Assembly: GCA_028285495.1 (NCBI GenBank)
Contig: JANQPB010000027.1
Coordinates: 62,001 to 126,000 of the forward strand
Direction: 5' to 3'
Source of the DNA: Acidimicrobiales bacterium
GTDB taxonomy: Bacteria; Actinomycetota; Acidimicrobiia; Acidimicrobiales; SZUA-35
DNA length: 64,000 nucleotides
Position 1 is the first letter of the stretch. Each line of letters starts with the position of its first letter. Positions 26,221-36,808 of this stretch are shown here, one piece after another. A program made the translations under genes and the position numbers. Under the pieces are notes generated by a model that was not told where the DNA came from, searched no databases, and saw nothing but the letters and a program-made list of their open reading frames with translations.

Positions 26221-27633
26221 TCAGGCCCTGGCCCGGTAGCTGGCCCGGCCGCCGACCGAGTCCTTGTTGAGTCGCTTCGACAGGTGCAGCCCCTCGAGCA
26301 GCAACTCGACTGCGGCCGCCTTGACCCCGTCGCCGTCGGCGTCGCCGACCAGCTCGGTCACGGGGGCGACCAGCGCCGGGTTGGCCTCGAGCAGCTCGAC
26401 ATAGGCCGAGGCCGGGAGGTCGTCGCCGGCCGAGGCCGTCAGCTCCTCCTCGAAGGCGTCGACGACCTGCCGGACGCCCTCACCGGAGAATCGCTCCTTG
26501 AACACCGTCAGGATGGCACCCCGCAGGAGGTGATCGATGACCTCGGCGTCGCGGCCCTCCTCGAGGGCCTCGATCTCGATCTTGCCGGCCGACGAGGCGA
26601 TCAGGGCATCGAGGTCGCTGACCCGGGGCACGACCTCGGCCTCCCCGAGGCGCAGGGCCCGCCGGGTGGCCGCGGCCACCAGCGTCTCGGTGTTGGCCAC
26701 GGTGAGCCGGACCGACACGCCGGAGCGCTGGTTGATCTGCGGGCTCGATCGGGCCAGGTGGGTGAAGGTCGAGATCAGCTCCTCCATGAACTCGGGGAGG
26801 ACAACCGGCGGCCCGTCGGTCGGTAGGTTCGACTCCTGGCGGGCGATCGCCATCTCGGTCTCGACGTCGATCGGGTAGTGGGTGCGGATCTGGGCGCCGA
26901 AGCGGTCCTTCAACGGGGTGATCATGCGACCGCGGTTCGTGTAGTCCTCGGGGTTGGCCGACGCCACCAGCAGCACGTCGAGGGGCAGGCGGATCTTGTA
27001 GCCCCGGATCTGGACGTCGCGCTCCTCCAGCACATTGAGCAGGCCGACCTGGATGCGCTCGGCCAGGTCGGGGAGCTCGTTGATGGCGAACACACCGCGG
27101 TTGGTTCGTGGAACCAGCCCGTAGTGCAGGGTCAGCTCGTCGGACAGGTAGCGGCCCTCGGCCACCTTGATCGGGTCGACCTCGCCGATCAGGTCGGCGA
27201 TCGAGGTGTCCGGCGTTGCCAGCTTCTCGCCGAACCGCTGGTCGCGGTGCACCCACTCGAGCACCGTGTCGTCACCGTGGTGCAGCACCTGCTCCTTGGC
27301 GTAGTGGGAGATCGGGTTGAACGGATCGTCGTTGATCTCGGAACCGGCGATGATCGGCATGTACTCGTCGAGCAGATCGGTCAGCAACCGGATCATCCGG
27401 GTCTTGGCCTGACCGCGCTCCCCGAGGAAGATGACGTCGTGGCCGGCGAGCACCGCGTGCTCGAGCTGGGGCAGGACCGTGTCCTCGTAGCCGAGGACCC
27501 CGGGGAAGAGCGGTTCACCGGCCCGGATCCGCTCGATGGCGTTGTGCCGGATCTCGTCCTTGACCGAGCGAGAGACCCAGCCGGACTGCCGGAGTGATCC
27601 GATGGTTGTCGGGCGATTCGCAGAGCTGTCCAC
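26221..27633 (-). CDS. BchI/MoxR-like AAA+ ATPase
   Basis: 470-aa AAA+ protein of the magnesium-chelatase/RavA-MoxR clade, similar in style to mycobacterial Rv0958. Walker A is FLGERGQAKTRM (Ala before the Lys instead of Gly/Ser), Walker B is GVFAINELPDL, sensor region LLVASANPEDYTNRGRMITPLKDRFG. Such ATPases work with a VWA-domain partner as chaperones for metal insertion or complex remodelling; no VWA gene is next to it here. GTG 27633 follows a TAGAGT box by 6 nt, and a divergent gene starts 110 nt away. Confidence 0.85.
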   Translation of the reverse strand: MDSSANRPTTIGSLRQSGWVSRSVKDEIRHNAIERIRAGEPLFPGVLGYEDTVLPQLEHAVLAGHDVIFLGERGQAKTRMIRLLTDLLDEYMPIIAGSEINDDPFNPISHYAKEQVLHHGDDTVLEWVHRDQRFGEKLATPDTSIADLIGEVDPIKVAEGRYLSDELTLHYGLVPRTNRGVFAINELPDLAERIQVGLLNVLEERDVQIRGYKIRLPLDVLLVASANPEDYTNRGRMITPLKDRFGAQIRTHYPIDVETEMAIARQESNLPTDGPPVVLPEFMEELISTFTHLARSSPQINQRSGVSVRLTVANTETLVAAATRRALRLGEAEVVPRVSDLDALIASSAGKIEIEALEEGRDAEVIDHLLRGAILTVFKERFSGEGVRQVVDAFEEELTASAGDDLPASAYVELLEANPALVAPVTELVGDADGDGVKAAAVELLLEGLHLSKRLNKDSVGGRASYRARA

Positions 27634-27639
27634 CCAATG

Positions 27640-27645
27640 ACTCTA
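27640..27645 (-). promoter_or_regulatory. -10 box TAGAGT, leaderless start of AAA ATPase
   Basis: On the minus strand TAGAGT is followed by 6 nt and GTG 27633. Confidence 0.5.
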
Positions 27646-27730
27646 GGTTCCCGTCCGGGGCTTGGGTCAATCAAGCCGGGTCCCGGTCGGGGCTGGGCGA
27701 CCGGTTGCGACACCGGGTCCGTACCGCCCG

Positions 27731-27736
27731 TAAGGT
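27731..27736 (+). promoter_or_regulatory. -10 box TAAGGT, leaderless start of GH2-like protein
   Basis: TAAGGT ends 6 nt before GTG 27743. Confidence 0.5.
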
Positions 27737-27742
27737 GGTCTG

Positions 27743-30049
27743 GTGGACTTCCGTCCCCGTGGCCCCGGCGAGGGCGATCTCAGCGGAACCTGGCGGGTAC
27801 ACCCCCTCGACGACGAGTTGCGTCGCATCGGGGCCGACGCCGACCTCGACGACGGCTCCTGGCTCGGCGTCGAGGTCCCGGGCCACTGGGGCCGCCATCC
27901 CGAGCTGGCCGAGACCGACGGGCCGCTGCTCTACCGCAGGCGCTTCCTGCATCGTCGGCCCGAGGGGTCCGAGCGGCACTGGCTCCGCTTCGACGGGGTG
28001 ATGAGCAGCGCCGAGATCTGGATGGACGGCACCTACATCGGCGACGCCGGCGGCTACTTCGCCGCCCATCGGCTCGAGGTCACCGAGCTCACGGCGCAGT
28101 CCGAGGAGCACCTGCTGGCCGTCGAGGTGGCCTGCCCGCCACCGGGCGGCGACACCAATCGCACCTCGCTGACCGGTGCGTTGCAGAGCGGACCGCTGGC
28201 CCCACCGGGCAACCCGGGCGGGATCTGGCGACCGGTCACCCTCGATTCGACCGGCCCCGTCGCCATCCGCCACAGCCGGCTGCTGTGCCGGGCGGCAGCC
28301 GAGGACCGGGCCGAGCTGCTGGTCCGCCTCGTGCTCGACGCCGGTACCAGCGGACCGATCCGGCTCGACACGTCGGTCGTCGGCCCGGACGGCGCCTCGG
28401 CCGGCGGCGGGGTCGAGACGCACACGCTGGCCTCGGGCGAGAACCGGATCGAGTGGACCGTCGAGATCGACCGGCCGCAGCGCTGGTGGCCGGCCGTGCT
28501 CGGCGACCAGCCCCTGTACGAAGTCGCGGTCGCGGTCCGCACCCCCGAGGGCGAGCTGTGCGACCGACGCGAGTGGCGGACCGGACTCCGCACGATCGAG
28601 GTCGACGACTTCGTGTGGCGGGTCAACGGCGAGCGACTCTTCGCCAAGGCGATCGCCTACGGACCCCCGGACCGGTTCCTCGGCGACGTGGCCGACGATC
28701 GCTTCGCCAGCGACGTGCGGGCGGTGCTCGGCGCCGGTCTCGACCTGCTGCGGGTCTCGGCCCACGTCGCCCCGCCTGCGCTCTACCGGGAGGCCGACCG
28801 GGCCGGGCTGCTCGTCTGGCAGGACCTGCCGCTCCTCGGCGGCTACTCGTCGAAGATCAGGCCGGCGGTGCGGGCGCTGGCCCGGGCTGCGGTCGACGGC
28901 CTCGGCCACCATCCCTCCATCGGGTTGTGGTGCGGCCACACCGAGCCGAGCGGGCGCCCGTTGAGCCGTCCCGAGCGACGGTCGGCCGGCGACGCCGCCG
29001 GCCGGCGTGGCCCGACCGCCCGCCTGCCCTCGCTCAGCGCCGCCTCGCCGGGCGGGGTCGGCCGTTGGATCACGCGGCAGGTCCTGCCCGGCTGGAACCG
29101 CTCGATCCTCGATCCGGTCATCGGCCGCGAGCTCCGCGCCTCCGACCCGACCCGGCGGGTCGTCGCCCGCTCCGGGACGCTGCCCGGCCCCGAGGACCCG
29201 ACCTCCTGCGACGCCCACCTGTGGCTCGGGTGGCAGGTCGGCCGGCTCGACGACCTGCCGGAGCTGTTGCGCCGCTGGCCCCGCCTGGCGACGTTCCCCG
29301 GCGGGATCGGCGCCCAGTCGGCGGTCGAGCGACCGAACCGGGCCGGGACCGACCTCGAGGTGCCGGACGGCCCCGACTGGGCGACGGCCGAGCCCGCCGC
29401 CTTCGACCGCTATCTCCCCCGTCAGGCCTACCCCGACGCCCGCAGCTGGGCTGCGGCCAGCCGCCGGTACCAGGCCGATGTGCTCCGGTTCCACATCGAG
29501 ACCCTGCGCCGCCTCAAGTACCGCCCGACGGGTGGCTTCTGCCTGGTGGCGCTGGCCGACCCCGAGCCGGCCGGCGGCTTCGGCATCCTCGACGTCGAGC
29601 GCCACCCGAAGCCGGCGCACGAGGTCGTGACCGACGCCTGCCGACCGGTGATCGTCGTCTCCGATCCCCCGCCGCCGGTGATCGTGCCGGACGAGGAGGT
29701 GGCGCTGGAGATCCACGCCGTCAGCGACCTCCGGGAGGAGTTGGCCGGCATCCGGGTCACCGCCAGGGCCCGTTGGGAGACGCCGACCGACACGACGGAG
29801 CCGTGGACGACGGAGACGACCTGGGAGGGCGACCTCGGGGCAGACGAGTGTGCCAGGATCGGTCGCTTCCGGTTCCGGGCCCCCGCCGGCCACGGACCGC
29901 TGGTCGTCGATCTCGAACTGGTCAGCGACCGCCTCCTGGTCACCAACCGCTACCGGACGGTCGTGATCCCGTCGTCCGAGGGTGCCGGTCCGGCCGGCGC
30001 CGGCCGCAGCGGCACCGGTCGACGGGGCTCCGGCTCACGGGACGGCTGA
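27743..30049 (+). CDS. Glycoside hydrolase family 2-like protein, probably degenerate
   Basis: 768-aa cytoplasmic protein with the GH2 order: sugar-binding jelly roll (residues ~1-165; LSGTWRVHPLDD, PLLYRRRFL, SAEIWMDGTYIGDAGG), immunoglobulin-like domain (~170-290), TIM barrel (~290-600), then an Ig-like end. It resembles beta-mannosidase or beta-glucuronidase-like proteins. The acid/base region reads HHPSIGLWCGHTEP near residue 390 (Glu kept, preceding Asn changed to Thr). The nucleophile region reads FPGGIGAQSA near residue 520, where a Glu (usual S-E-[FI]-G-x-Q) is expected; it is Gly. It may therefore bind but not cleave sugar. It has its own promoter and is convergent with the PPOX gene. 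Confidence 0.75.
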   Translation: MDFRPRGPGEGDLSGTWRVHPLDDELRRIGADADLDDGSWLGVEVPGHWGRHPELAETDGPLLYRRRFLHRRPEGSERHWLRFDGVMSSAEIWMDGTYIGDAGGYFAAHRLEVTELTAQSEEHLLAVEVACPPPGGDTNRTSLTGALQSGPLAPPGNPGGIWRPVTLDSTGPVAIRHSRLLCRAAAEDRAELLVRLVLDAGTSGPIRLDTSVVGPDGASAGGGVETHTLASGENRIEWTVEIDRPQRWWPAVLGDQPLYEVAVAVRTPEGELCDRREWRTGLRTIEVDDFVWRVNGERLFAKAIAYGPPDRFLGDVADDRFASDVRAVLGAGLDLLRVSAHVAPPALYREADRAGLLVWQDLPLLGGYSSKIRPAVRALARAAVDGLGHHPSIGLWCGHTEPSGRPLSRPERRSAGDAAGRRGPTARLPSLSAASPGGVGRWITRQVLPGWNRSILDPVIGRELRASDPTRRVVARSGTLPGPEDPTSCDAHLWLGWQVGRLDDLPELLRRWPRLATFPGGIGAQSAVERPNRAGTDLEVPDGPDWATAEPAAFDRYLPRQAYPDARSWAAASRRYQADVLRFHIETLRRLKYRPTGGFCLVALADPEPAGGFGILDVERHPKPAHEVVTDACRPVIVVSDPPPPVIVPDEEVALEIHAVSDLREELAGIRVTARARWETPTDTTEPWTTETTWEGDLGADECARIGRFRFRAPAGHGPLVVDLELVSDRLLVTNRYRTVVIPSSEGAGPAGAGRSGTGRRGSGSRDG

Positions 30050-30078
30050 CGGCACCGGCCCGAGGGCGACGACCGTCC

Positions 30079-30468
30079 TCAGTGCTCGATCACCCGGGTC
30101 GGCACCAGGCGGAGGTTGACCCTGGTCGAGCCCGGCGGGTCGAAGGCTCCGCCGTCGTCGTAGCCGTGCTTGGCTGCGATCCGGTCCCGCATCGCCCCCT
30201 CCGGGTCCGGCTCGATGGTGGCGTCGGCCCTGATCTCGAGGTATCGCAGTGGACGCTCGGGATCGACGACGGTCAGCGAGACCCGGGGGTCGCGGACCAC
30301 GTTGCGGTGCTTGGCCCGCTCGGCCCGGGTCGAGACGATGACCTCGTGGCCGTCGAACCAGAACCACACCGGTGAACCGTTCGGACCGCCGTCGGCCCGC
30401 AGGGTGGTGAGGACGGCGGTGTTCGGGGCCGTCAGGAGGTCGTGATAGTCGGACGAAATCATGGACAT
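30079..30468 (-). CDS. PPOX-class F420/FMN-dependent oxidoreductase
   Basis: 129-aa split-barrel flavin/deazaflavin protein similar to Rv1155-type enzymes: TAVLTTLRADGGPNGSPVWFWFDGHEVIVSTRAERAKHRNVVRDPRVSLTVVDP. These use F420 or FMN to reduce small substrates. ATG 30468 (MSMISS) is chosen over the longer frame because a TAGATT box lies 7 nt upstream and the start sits inside the operator shared with the TetR gene. The TetR protein next door most likely represses it. Confidence 0.85.
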   Translation of the reverse strand: MSMISSDYHDLLTAPNTAVLTTLRADGGPNGSPVWFWFDGHEVIVSTRAERAKHRNVVRDPRVSLTVVDPERPLRYLEIRADATIEPDPEGAMRDRIAAKHGYDDGGAFDPPGSTRVNLRLVPTRVIEH

Positions 30469-30505
30469 GCTGTCCAATCTACCCATATATTAGACAGCAT
30501 GTCCA
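30462..30505. promoter_or_regulatory. Symmetric divergent promoter-operator (PPOX / TetR)
   Basis: Two 17-nt arms, 30462-30478 and 30489-30505, form an inverted repeat with one mismatch around a 10-nt AT-rich centre. Each arm holds its own dyad GGACA-N3-TGTCC (right copy starts with A). The minus -10 box TAGATT (30476-30481) and the plus -10 box TATATT (30486-30491) each stand 7 nt from the respective ATG. Both start codons lie inside the arms, so a repressor dimer on each arm would cover transcription start and start codon. The obvious ligand is the adjacent TetR protein acting on both genes. Confidence 0.75.
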
Positions 30506-31176
30506 CAAAACGCTCCACCCGCGGGCCGACCGGGGGGCCAGCGGAGCGATCGGCGACGATGACCGGGCCCGTCGCCGAGGCGGTCGCTCGGCCGCGTCGA
30601 GGCCGGCCGCCGAGCGCCGACGTCGAGCGGGCCGTCTTCGCCGAGGCCATGCGGCTCGTCGACCGGACCGACCCGGGCACGCTCACCCGGCGAGCCATCG
30701 CCGACGGCGCCGGCGTCAGCCGCCAGACCCTGTACAACCGGTGGCCGACGACCGCCGACATCGTCCTCGACGCACTGCTCGATCGGGCCGCCGGCTCCAT
30801 CGGTGGCCGGCGGCCAGACGACGAGCCCGACCCCGGGCTGCGGGCCTACCTCGCCGAGCTGGCGGCTGCCATCGACGGCTGGGCCCGCCCGGGGCTGCGG
30901 ACGATCGCCGCATTCGCCCAGCTCGACGACGACTTCGCCGCACGGTTCCGCCGCCGCTTCCTCACCAAGCGCCACGGTGCCCTCGCCGCGGCAATCGCCG
31001 GCGCGGCACCGGGGTTGGAGCCCGAGCGCATCGCGTCGACCGCCGAACTGGTGGCCGGGTCGCTGTGGTTCCGGGTCCTCGTGGCCGACGAGCCGCTCGA
31101 CGATCGCTGGGTCGAGCGGATGGTCGAGCTCGTCGACGCCGGGATCGGCGGCGAGCCGGCCGGACGACCGATGTGA
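30499..31176 (+). CDS. TetR family transcriptional regulator
   Basis: 225-aa regulator. The TetR HTH is TRRAIADGAGVSRQTLYNRWPTTADIV at residues ~55-80, preceded by a basic low-complexity stretch; the C-terminal helices (PGLRAYLAELAAAIDGW, FAARFRRRFLTKRHGALAAAI) form the ligand pocket of the TetR_C type. ATG 30499 is set by TATATT 7 nt upstream. Expected to bind the double dyad at 30462-30505 and control itself and the PPOX gene; inducer unknown. Confidence 0.88.
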   Translation: MSTKRSTRGPTGGPAERSATMTGPVAEAVARPRRGRPPSADVERAVFAEAMRLVDRTDPGTLTRRAIADGAGVSRQTLYNRWPTTADIVLDALLDRAAGSIGGRRPDDEPDPGLRAYLAELAAAIDGWARPGLRTIAAFAQLDDDFAARFRRRFLTKRHGALAAAIAGAAPGLEPERIASTAELVAGSLWFRVLVADEPLDDRWVERMVELVDAGIGGEPAGRPM

Positions 31177-31342
31177 CGAAAACACGTCACGTTTGCGACG
31201 GATGCTGAACGCAGGGCTATCGTCGGCGCTTGGTGGTTCCCGGAGCACCCGATCGTCGCCGTGCCCGCACCGCAACACCGGCTGGCGGCCGGGCCCGGGA
31301 TCTCGGTGGACGCTTGGTCAAGCCCGACCTGCGAGGGTCCGG

Positions 31343-31348
31343 TACGAT
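31343..31348 (+). promoter_or_regulatory. Candidate -10 box TACGAT of sdhCAB
   Basis: TACGAT lies about 68 nt before the sdhC start and is the best hexamer in the 240-nt gap. No convincing -35 element at 16-18 nt spacing was seen; TTGGTC at 31314 is too far away. Confidence 0.35.
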
Positions 31349-31416
31349 CCTCTCCCGAGGCCCCCGGACCGCCAACACCCCGAAGTGTCAACGTCGTCAA
31401 CGCGGAGGTTCCGCCC

Positions 31417-32220
31417 GTGGCTGCACCAACGGCCGCCCAGACCACTCCCGGCGCCAACAGCGCCACCCGTCCCCTGCGGCCGTCACTGCGTCGCCTCCCG
31501 TTCCCGCTCAACCTCTATCAGACGGCGGTCGGGAAGAAGTGGGTCATGGCCGCCACCGGCCTCGCCCTCCTCGGCTTCGTGCTGTTCCACCTCTTCGGCA
31601 ACATCAAGCTCTACATCGGGGTGATCGAGCACGACGGCGAGCCGATCTACGACGTCGACCTCTACGCCGAGGGCCTGCGCGAGCTGGCCACCCCGATCTT
31701 CCCCCGCACCTGGCTGCTGTGGCTGCTCCGATTCGGCCTGATCGGGGCCTTCGTCCTCCACATCCACGCCGCCGTCTCGCTGACCCGACTCAACGTCTCG
31801 ACCAACCGGCCGTACGAGTCGAAGCGTGACTGGCTGGCCGCCAACTTCGCCTCGCGGAGCATGCGCTACACCGGTGTGATCGTGTTGCTGTACCTGATCT
31901 TCCACCTGGCCGATCTCACGTGGGGCTGGATCCCGGGCTACGACTGGGAACGTGGTGAGGTCCAGGCCAACGTCGTCAACTCGATGTCGAACCCGGTCGT
32001 GGCCATCGTCTACATCGTCGCCAACGTCATGTTGGCCGTCCACATCTTCCACGGGACCTACTCGATGTTCCAGAGCCTCGGCATCAACAGTCCCCAGTAC
32101 AACTACATCCGGCGGCACCTGGCCCGCGCCCTGGCCGCCATCATCCTCATCGGGAACGTCAGCTTCCCGATCGCCGTGTTGACCAACGTGATCGAGTACG
32201 ACCCCAGCCTGCTCGGCTGA
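31417..32220 (+). CDS. sdhC: Succinate dehydrogenase cytochrome b subunit
   Basis: 267-aa membrane anchor with five hydrophobic spans, the single-subunit diheme b558 type (no SdhD). It carries histidines in FHLFGNIK, LHIHAAVSL, IFHLADLTWG and VHIFHGTYS, the expected heme b ligands. It passes electrons from SdhB to quinone, probably menaquinone. GTG 31417 is chosen for GGAGG (31404-31408) at 8 nt; earlier in-frame GTGs would add an unrelated Pro-rich leader. First gene of sdhCAB, 33 nt before sdhA. Confidence 0.92.
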   Translation: MAAPTAAQTTPGANSATRPLRPSLRRLPFPLNLYQTAVGKKWVMAATGLALLGFVLFHLFGNIKLYIGVIEHDGEPIYDVDLYAEGLRELATPIFPRTWLLWLLRFGLIGAFVLHIHAAVSLTRLNVSTNRPYESKRDWLAANFASRSMRYTGVIVLLYLIFHLADLTWGWIPGYDWERGEVQANVVNSMSNPVVAIVYIVANVMLAVHIFHGTYSMFQSLGINSPQYNYIRRHLARALAAIILIGNVSFPIAVLTNVIEYDPSLLG

Positions 32221-32253
32221 ACCGCCCAGCCTCGAGAGACAGGAGCGCCCCCG

Positions 32254-34185
<1,932 letters not shown>

Positions 34186-34187
34186 AG

Positions 34188-34964
34188 ATGTCTGGGAAGA
34201 CCCTGAATCTGACCCTCAGCGTGTGGCGACAGCCCGGGCCGGACGCCAGGGGAGCGTTCATGACGTACCCGGCCAACGGGATCCCCGAGGACGCGTCGTT
34301 CCTCGAGATGCTCGACATCGTCAACGAGGGGCTGATCGAGGACGGCGAGCTGCCGATCGAGTTCCCCCACGACTGCCGCGAGGGCATCTGTGGCACGTGC
34401 GGCGTGATGATCAACGGCCGGGCCCACGGCCAGGAGAAGGGCACGGCGACCTGCCAGCTCCACATGCGGAAGTTCGCCGACGGCGACACGATCGTGATCG
34501 AGCCGTGGCGGGCCACCGCCTTCCCGGTGGTGCGGGACCTGGTGGTCGACCGGTCGCCGCTCGACAAGATCATCGAGGCCGGCGGCTTCATCTCGGCGCC
34601 GACCGGCACCGCCCCGGACGCCAACGAGACCCCCATTCCCAAGGAGGTCGCCGACTCGGCGATGGACGCCGCAGCGTGCATCGGGTGCGGCGCCTGTGTG
34701 GCGGCGTGTCCGAACTCGGCCGCCCAGCTGTTCACGTCGGCCAAGGTGTGGCACCTCAACTCGCTCCCCCAGGGCCAGTCCGAGCGCTACCGGCGGGCCC
34801 AGAACATGGTCGAGACCATGGAGCAGTTCTTCGGCTCGTGCACCAACCACGGCGAGTGCACCGAGGCGTGCCCGAAGGAGATCCCCCAGGACTTCATCGC
34901 CTATCTCAACCGCGACTACATGAAGTCGCTGGTGGCCAACCGCAAGCTGGCCGGCCAGCGCTGA
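34188..34964 (+). CDS. sdhB: Succinate dehydrogenase iron-sulfur subunit
   Basis: 258-aa electron-transfer subunit. Cysteines for the [2Fe-2S] cluster are in HDCREGICGTCGVMING plus TCQLHM; those for the [4Fe-4S] and [3Fe-4S] clusters are in CIGCGACVAACPNSAAQL and CTNHGECTEACPKEIP. ATG 34188 is right behind the sdhA stop, with AGGAG inside the sdhA end, so the two are coupled. It completes the complex encoded by this three-gene operon. Confidence 0.96.
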   Translation: MSGKTLNLTLSVWRQPGPDARGAFMTYPANGIPEDASFLEMLDIVNEGLIEDGELPIEFPHDCREGICGTCGVMINGRAHGQEKGTATCQLHMRKFADGDTIVIEPWRATAFPVVRDLVVDRSPLDKIIEAGGFISAPTGTAPDANETPIPKEVADSAMDAAACIGCGACVAACPNSAAQLFTSAKVWHLNSLPQGQSERYRRAQNMVETMEQFFGSCTNHGECTEACPKEIPQDFIAYLNRDYMKSLVANRKLAGQR

Positions 34965-35010
34965 GGGTGACCCGGCGGGGTCGGTCCCGGGATCGAGTGC
35001 TGCGCAGCCG

Positions 35011-35652
35011 ATGACGAGCCGGGGTCGGCGGCTGGTGGCCTGGATCCTCGGGCTCGGGTTGCTCGCGACGGCTGCCGTTGCCGCCACCGGCCTGTTCCTC
35101 GACGCCAGCAACGACGGGGCCGCCGCCGACGATGACACGACCGACGTGTCGATCCCACCGATCGAGGCGCCCGCGGGCGCAGCCGATCCGGTGCCCCGAG
35201 AGCGGATCTCGGTGACGGCGTCGAGCTTCCTCGGCCCGGACGGCGACATCACCTACGGCCCGGGCAACACCGTCGACGACGACCTGCTGACCGCCTGGAA
35301 CAGCGCAACCGACGGCGCCGACGTGCGGGGCCAGACGCTGACGTTCCGCTTCACCGAGCCCGTCGGCCTGACCGCCATACGGCTCGTCAACGGCTACGCC
35401 AAGGACCCCGACATCTTCGCCGCCAACCATCGCATCCGCGAGCTCGAGGTCAGGACCGACGGCGGCGTGCAGCGGGTCAGCCTGCTCGACACCAGCGAGG
35501 AGCAGGAGATCACGTTCGACTTCGGCACCACGTCGAAGGTCCAGCTCGAGGTGATGGAGATCTACGAGGGATCCGGCTTCGACAACCCCGAGCTGACGTC
35601 CGACCTCGCCCTCACCGAGATCGACTTCGTCGCCGTCCAGCGCCAGTCCTGA
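35011..35652 (+). CDS. Membrane-anchored protein with NADase-type glycan-binding (discoidin-like) domain
   Basis: 213-aa protein: N-terminal anchor (LVAWILGLGLLATAAVAATGLFL), acidic linker, then a beta-sandwich domain of residues ~70-210. ITYGPGNTVDDDLLTAWNSAT and LTAIRLVNGYAKDPDIFAANHRIRELEVRTDGG match the glycan-binding domain found attached to secreted NADases and other actinobacterial surface proteins. The catalytic NADase part is absent. Likely a cell-surface carbohydrate-binding protein. It lies 46 nt after sdhB; no clear own promoter, so it may be read through. Confidence 0.65.
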   Translation: MTSRGRRLVAWILGLGLLATAAVAATGLFLDASNDGAAADDDTTDVSIPPIEAPAGAADPVPRERISVTASSFLGPDGDITYGPGNTVDDDLLTAWNSATDGADVRGQTLTFRFTEPVGLTAIRLVNGYAKDPDIFAANHRIRELEVRTDGGVQRVSLLDTSEEQEITFDFGTTSKVQLEVMEIYEGSGFDNPELTSDLALTEIDFVAVQRQS

Positions 35653-35709
35653 ACGGCGGACCGTCCCGGTGGGGCTGCGCCGCCGCCATCGCCGCCGCCG
35701 ACCACGGCG

Positions 35710-36402
35710 TCAGCAGACGGCGGCGTCGGCCGACCAGCGAGCGGTCAGTTGGCGGCCGTCGTGACCGACCCACCACACCGGGCCGTCCCCGCCCGCCCCG
35801 CCGAGCGGCAGCGCGACCTCGATCGGTGGCCCGACGACCGCCGGCGGCCCCTCCGGCCAGTGGCCCAGATCGATCTCGTCCCAGGCCAGGCGCCAACCGA
35901 CGCCGACGACGGGCTCCTCGTCGCCTGGGCCGGTGAGCAGGAGGCCATCGACGCGGCCGACCTCGACCGTGGTGGTCGCCGCCGGATCCTCGCCGCCGGC
36001 GTCACCGAAGAGGCCCGAGTCGGCGTCGGGATCGACCACGAAGTCGAGCTCCCAGCCGAGCGCCGTGCGATGACCGTAGCCCCGCCCGAGCAGCTCGTCC
36101 GGCTCGTCGATGGCGACGGCGAAGGCCTCGAGGCCATAGCTCCAGTGCACACCGGGCTGCTCGCAGACGGCTTCGACCCAGAGTCCCGAGGTCCGGAACT
36201 CCCAGCGCAGCGTCGTCGCCGGCATCCCCGACTCGACCAGCACCAGGGGCAGCTCGTCCGCCCGCAGCACCAGTGTGTGGAACGCAGCCCGATCGCCGAG
36301 GCGGGCCAGGCGGGACACGATGGCCAGGCGGCGATCGTCGGCAACGGTGACCAGCACGTGGCCGGGACCTCGACCATCGGACGGAGGTGTGGGTCGGTTC
36401 AC
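35710..36402 (-). CDS. Hypothetical protein, ~230 aa
   Basis: Not recognised. A soluble, acidic, beta-rich protein (HVLVTVADDRRLAIVSRL, ELPLVLVESGMPATTLRWEFRTSGLWVEAVCEQPGVHW, WELDFVVDPDADSGLF, DGPVWWVGHDGRQLTARW) with many Trp, no signal peptide or membrane span. GTG 36402 is a guess (a weak GAGAGT box 7 nt upstream); the frame stays open to 36459. Convergent with the glycan-binding gene and preceded by a 412-nt gap. Confidence 0.6.
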   Translation of the reverse strand: MNRPTPPSDGRGPGHVLVTVADDRRLAIVSRLARLGDRAAFHTLVLRADELPLVLVESGMPATTLRWEFRTSGLWVEAVCEQPGVHWSYGLEAFAVAIDEPDELLGRGYGHRTALGWELDFVVDPDADSGLFGDAGGEDPAATTTVEVGRVDGLLLTGPGDEEPVVGVGWRLAWDEIDLGHWPEGPPAVVGPPIEVALPLGGAGGDGPVWWVGHDGRQLTARWSADAAVC

Positions 36403-36589
36403 CGCAGGAACTCTCGGGAGGCCGGGGCTGCGGCTTCCCACACGGGATGGCCGAGCCAAAACGGAGAGCAGGCCGGCGAGGGCCCGGGCGACTGGACCCC
36501 CACCGACCTGCGAACAGGATCGACGGGACGATGCACGAAGCTCGTCCGAACTTCCCTCAGTCGATCAGCACCTAGCAGTCTCCCCCGCC

Positions 36590-36632
36590 GCCGAAGGTTC
36601 CACAACCTTTCGGCGATCATTGTTTGTTTCCG
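36590..36632 (+). terminator. Orphan intrinsic-terminator-like hairpin
   Basis: GCCGAAGGTT pairs with AACCTTtCGGC (one bulged T, loop CCAC), followed by a T-rich tail (ATTGTTTGTTT within 36618-36630). Only the plus-strand reading gives a terminator. No plus-strand gene lies just upstream (the nearest one ends at 35652), so it may end a small RNA or an antisense transcript. Confidence 0.45.
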
Positions 36633-36802
36633 AACCGTCGACACCCATGCCGGTGGCTCGCAGCACCGAGTCGCGTGTCGATGATGTTGGCAACAGTCTG
36701 TCGGGTCGCGTTCACGACCTGAACGGGCAATATGGCTCACGCCCGTCCTGCCTCGCGACGGCGCGGCCGCGCCTTGGGTCGGTCGGGCCCCCACGGCCCC
36801 GT

Positions 36803-36808
36803 TAGCCT
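36803..36808 (+). promoter_or_regulatory. -10 box TAGCCT, leaderless start of GTPase
   Basis: TAGCCT ends 6 nt before GTG 36815 and so favours it over the in-frame GTG 36809, which abuts the box. Confidence 0.5.

Noticed and set aside
30050..30078. Terminator between GH2-like and PPOX genes
   Set aside because: Only 29 nt without a clear stem-loop.
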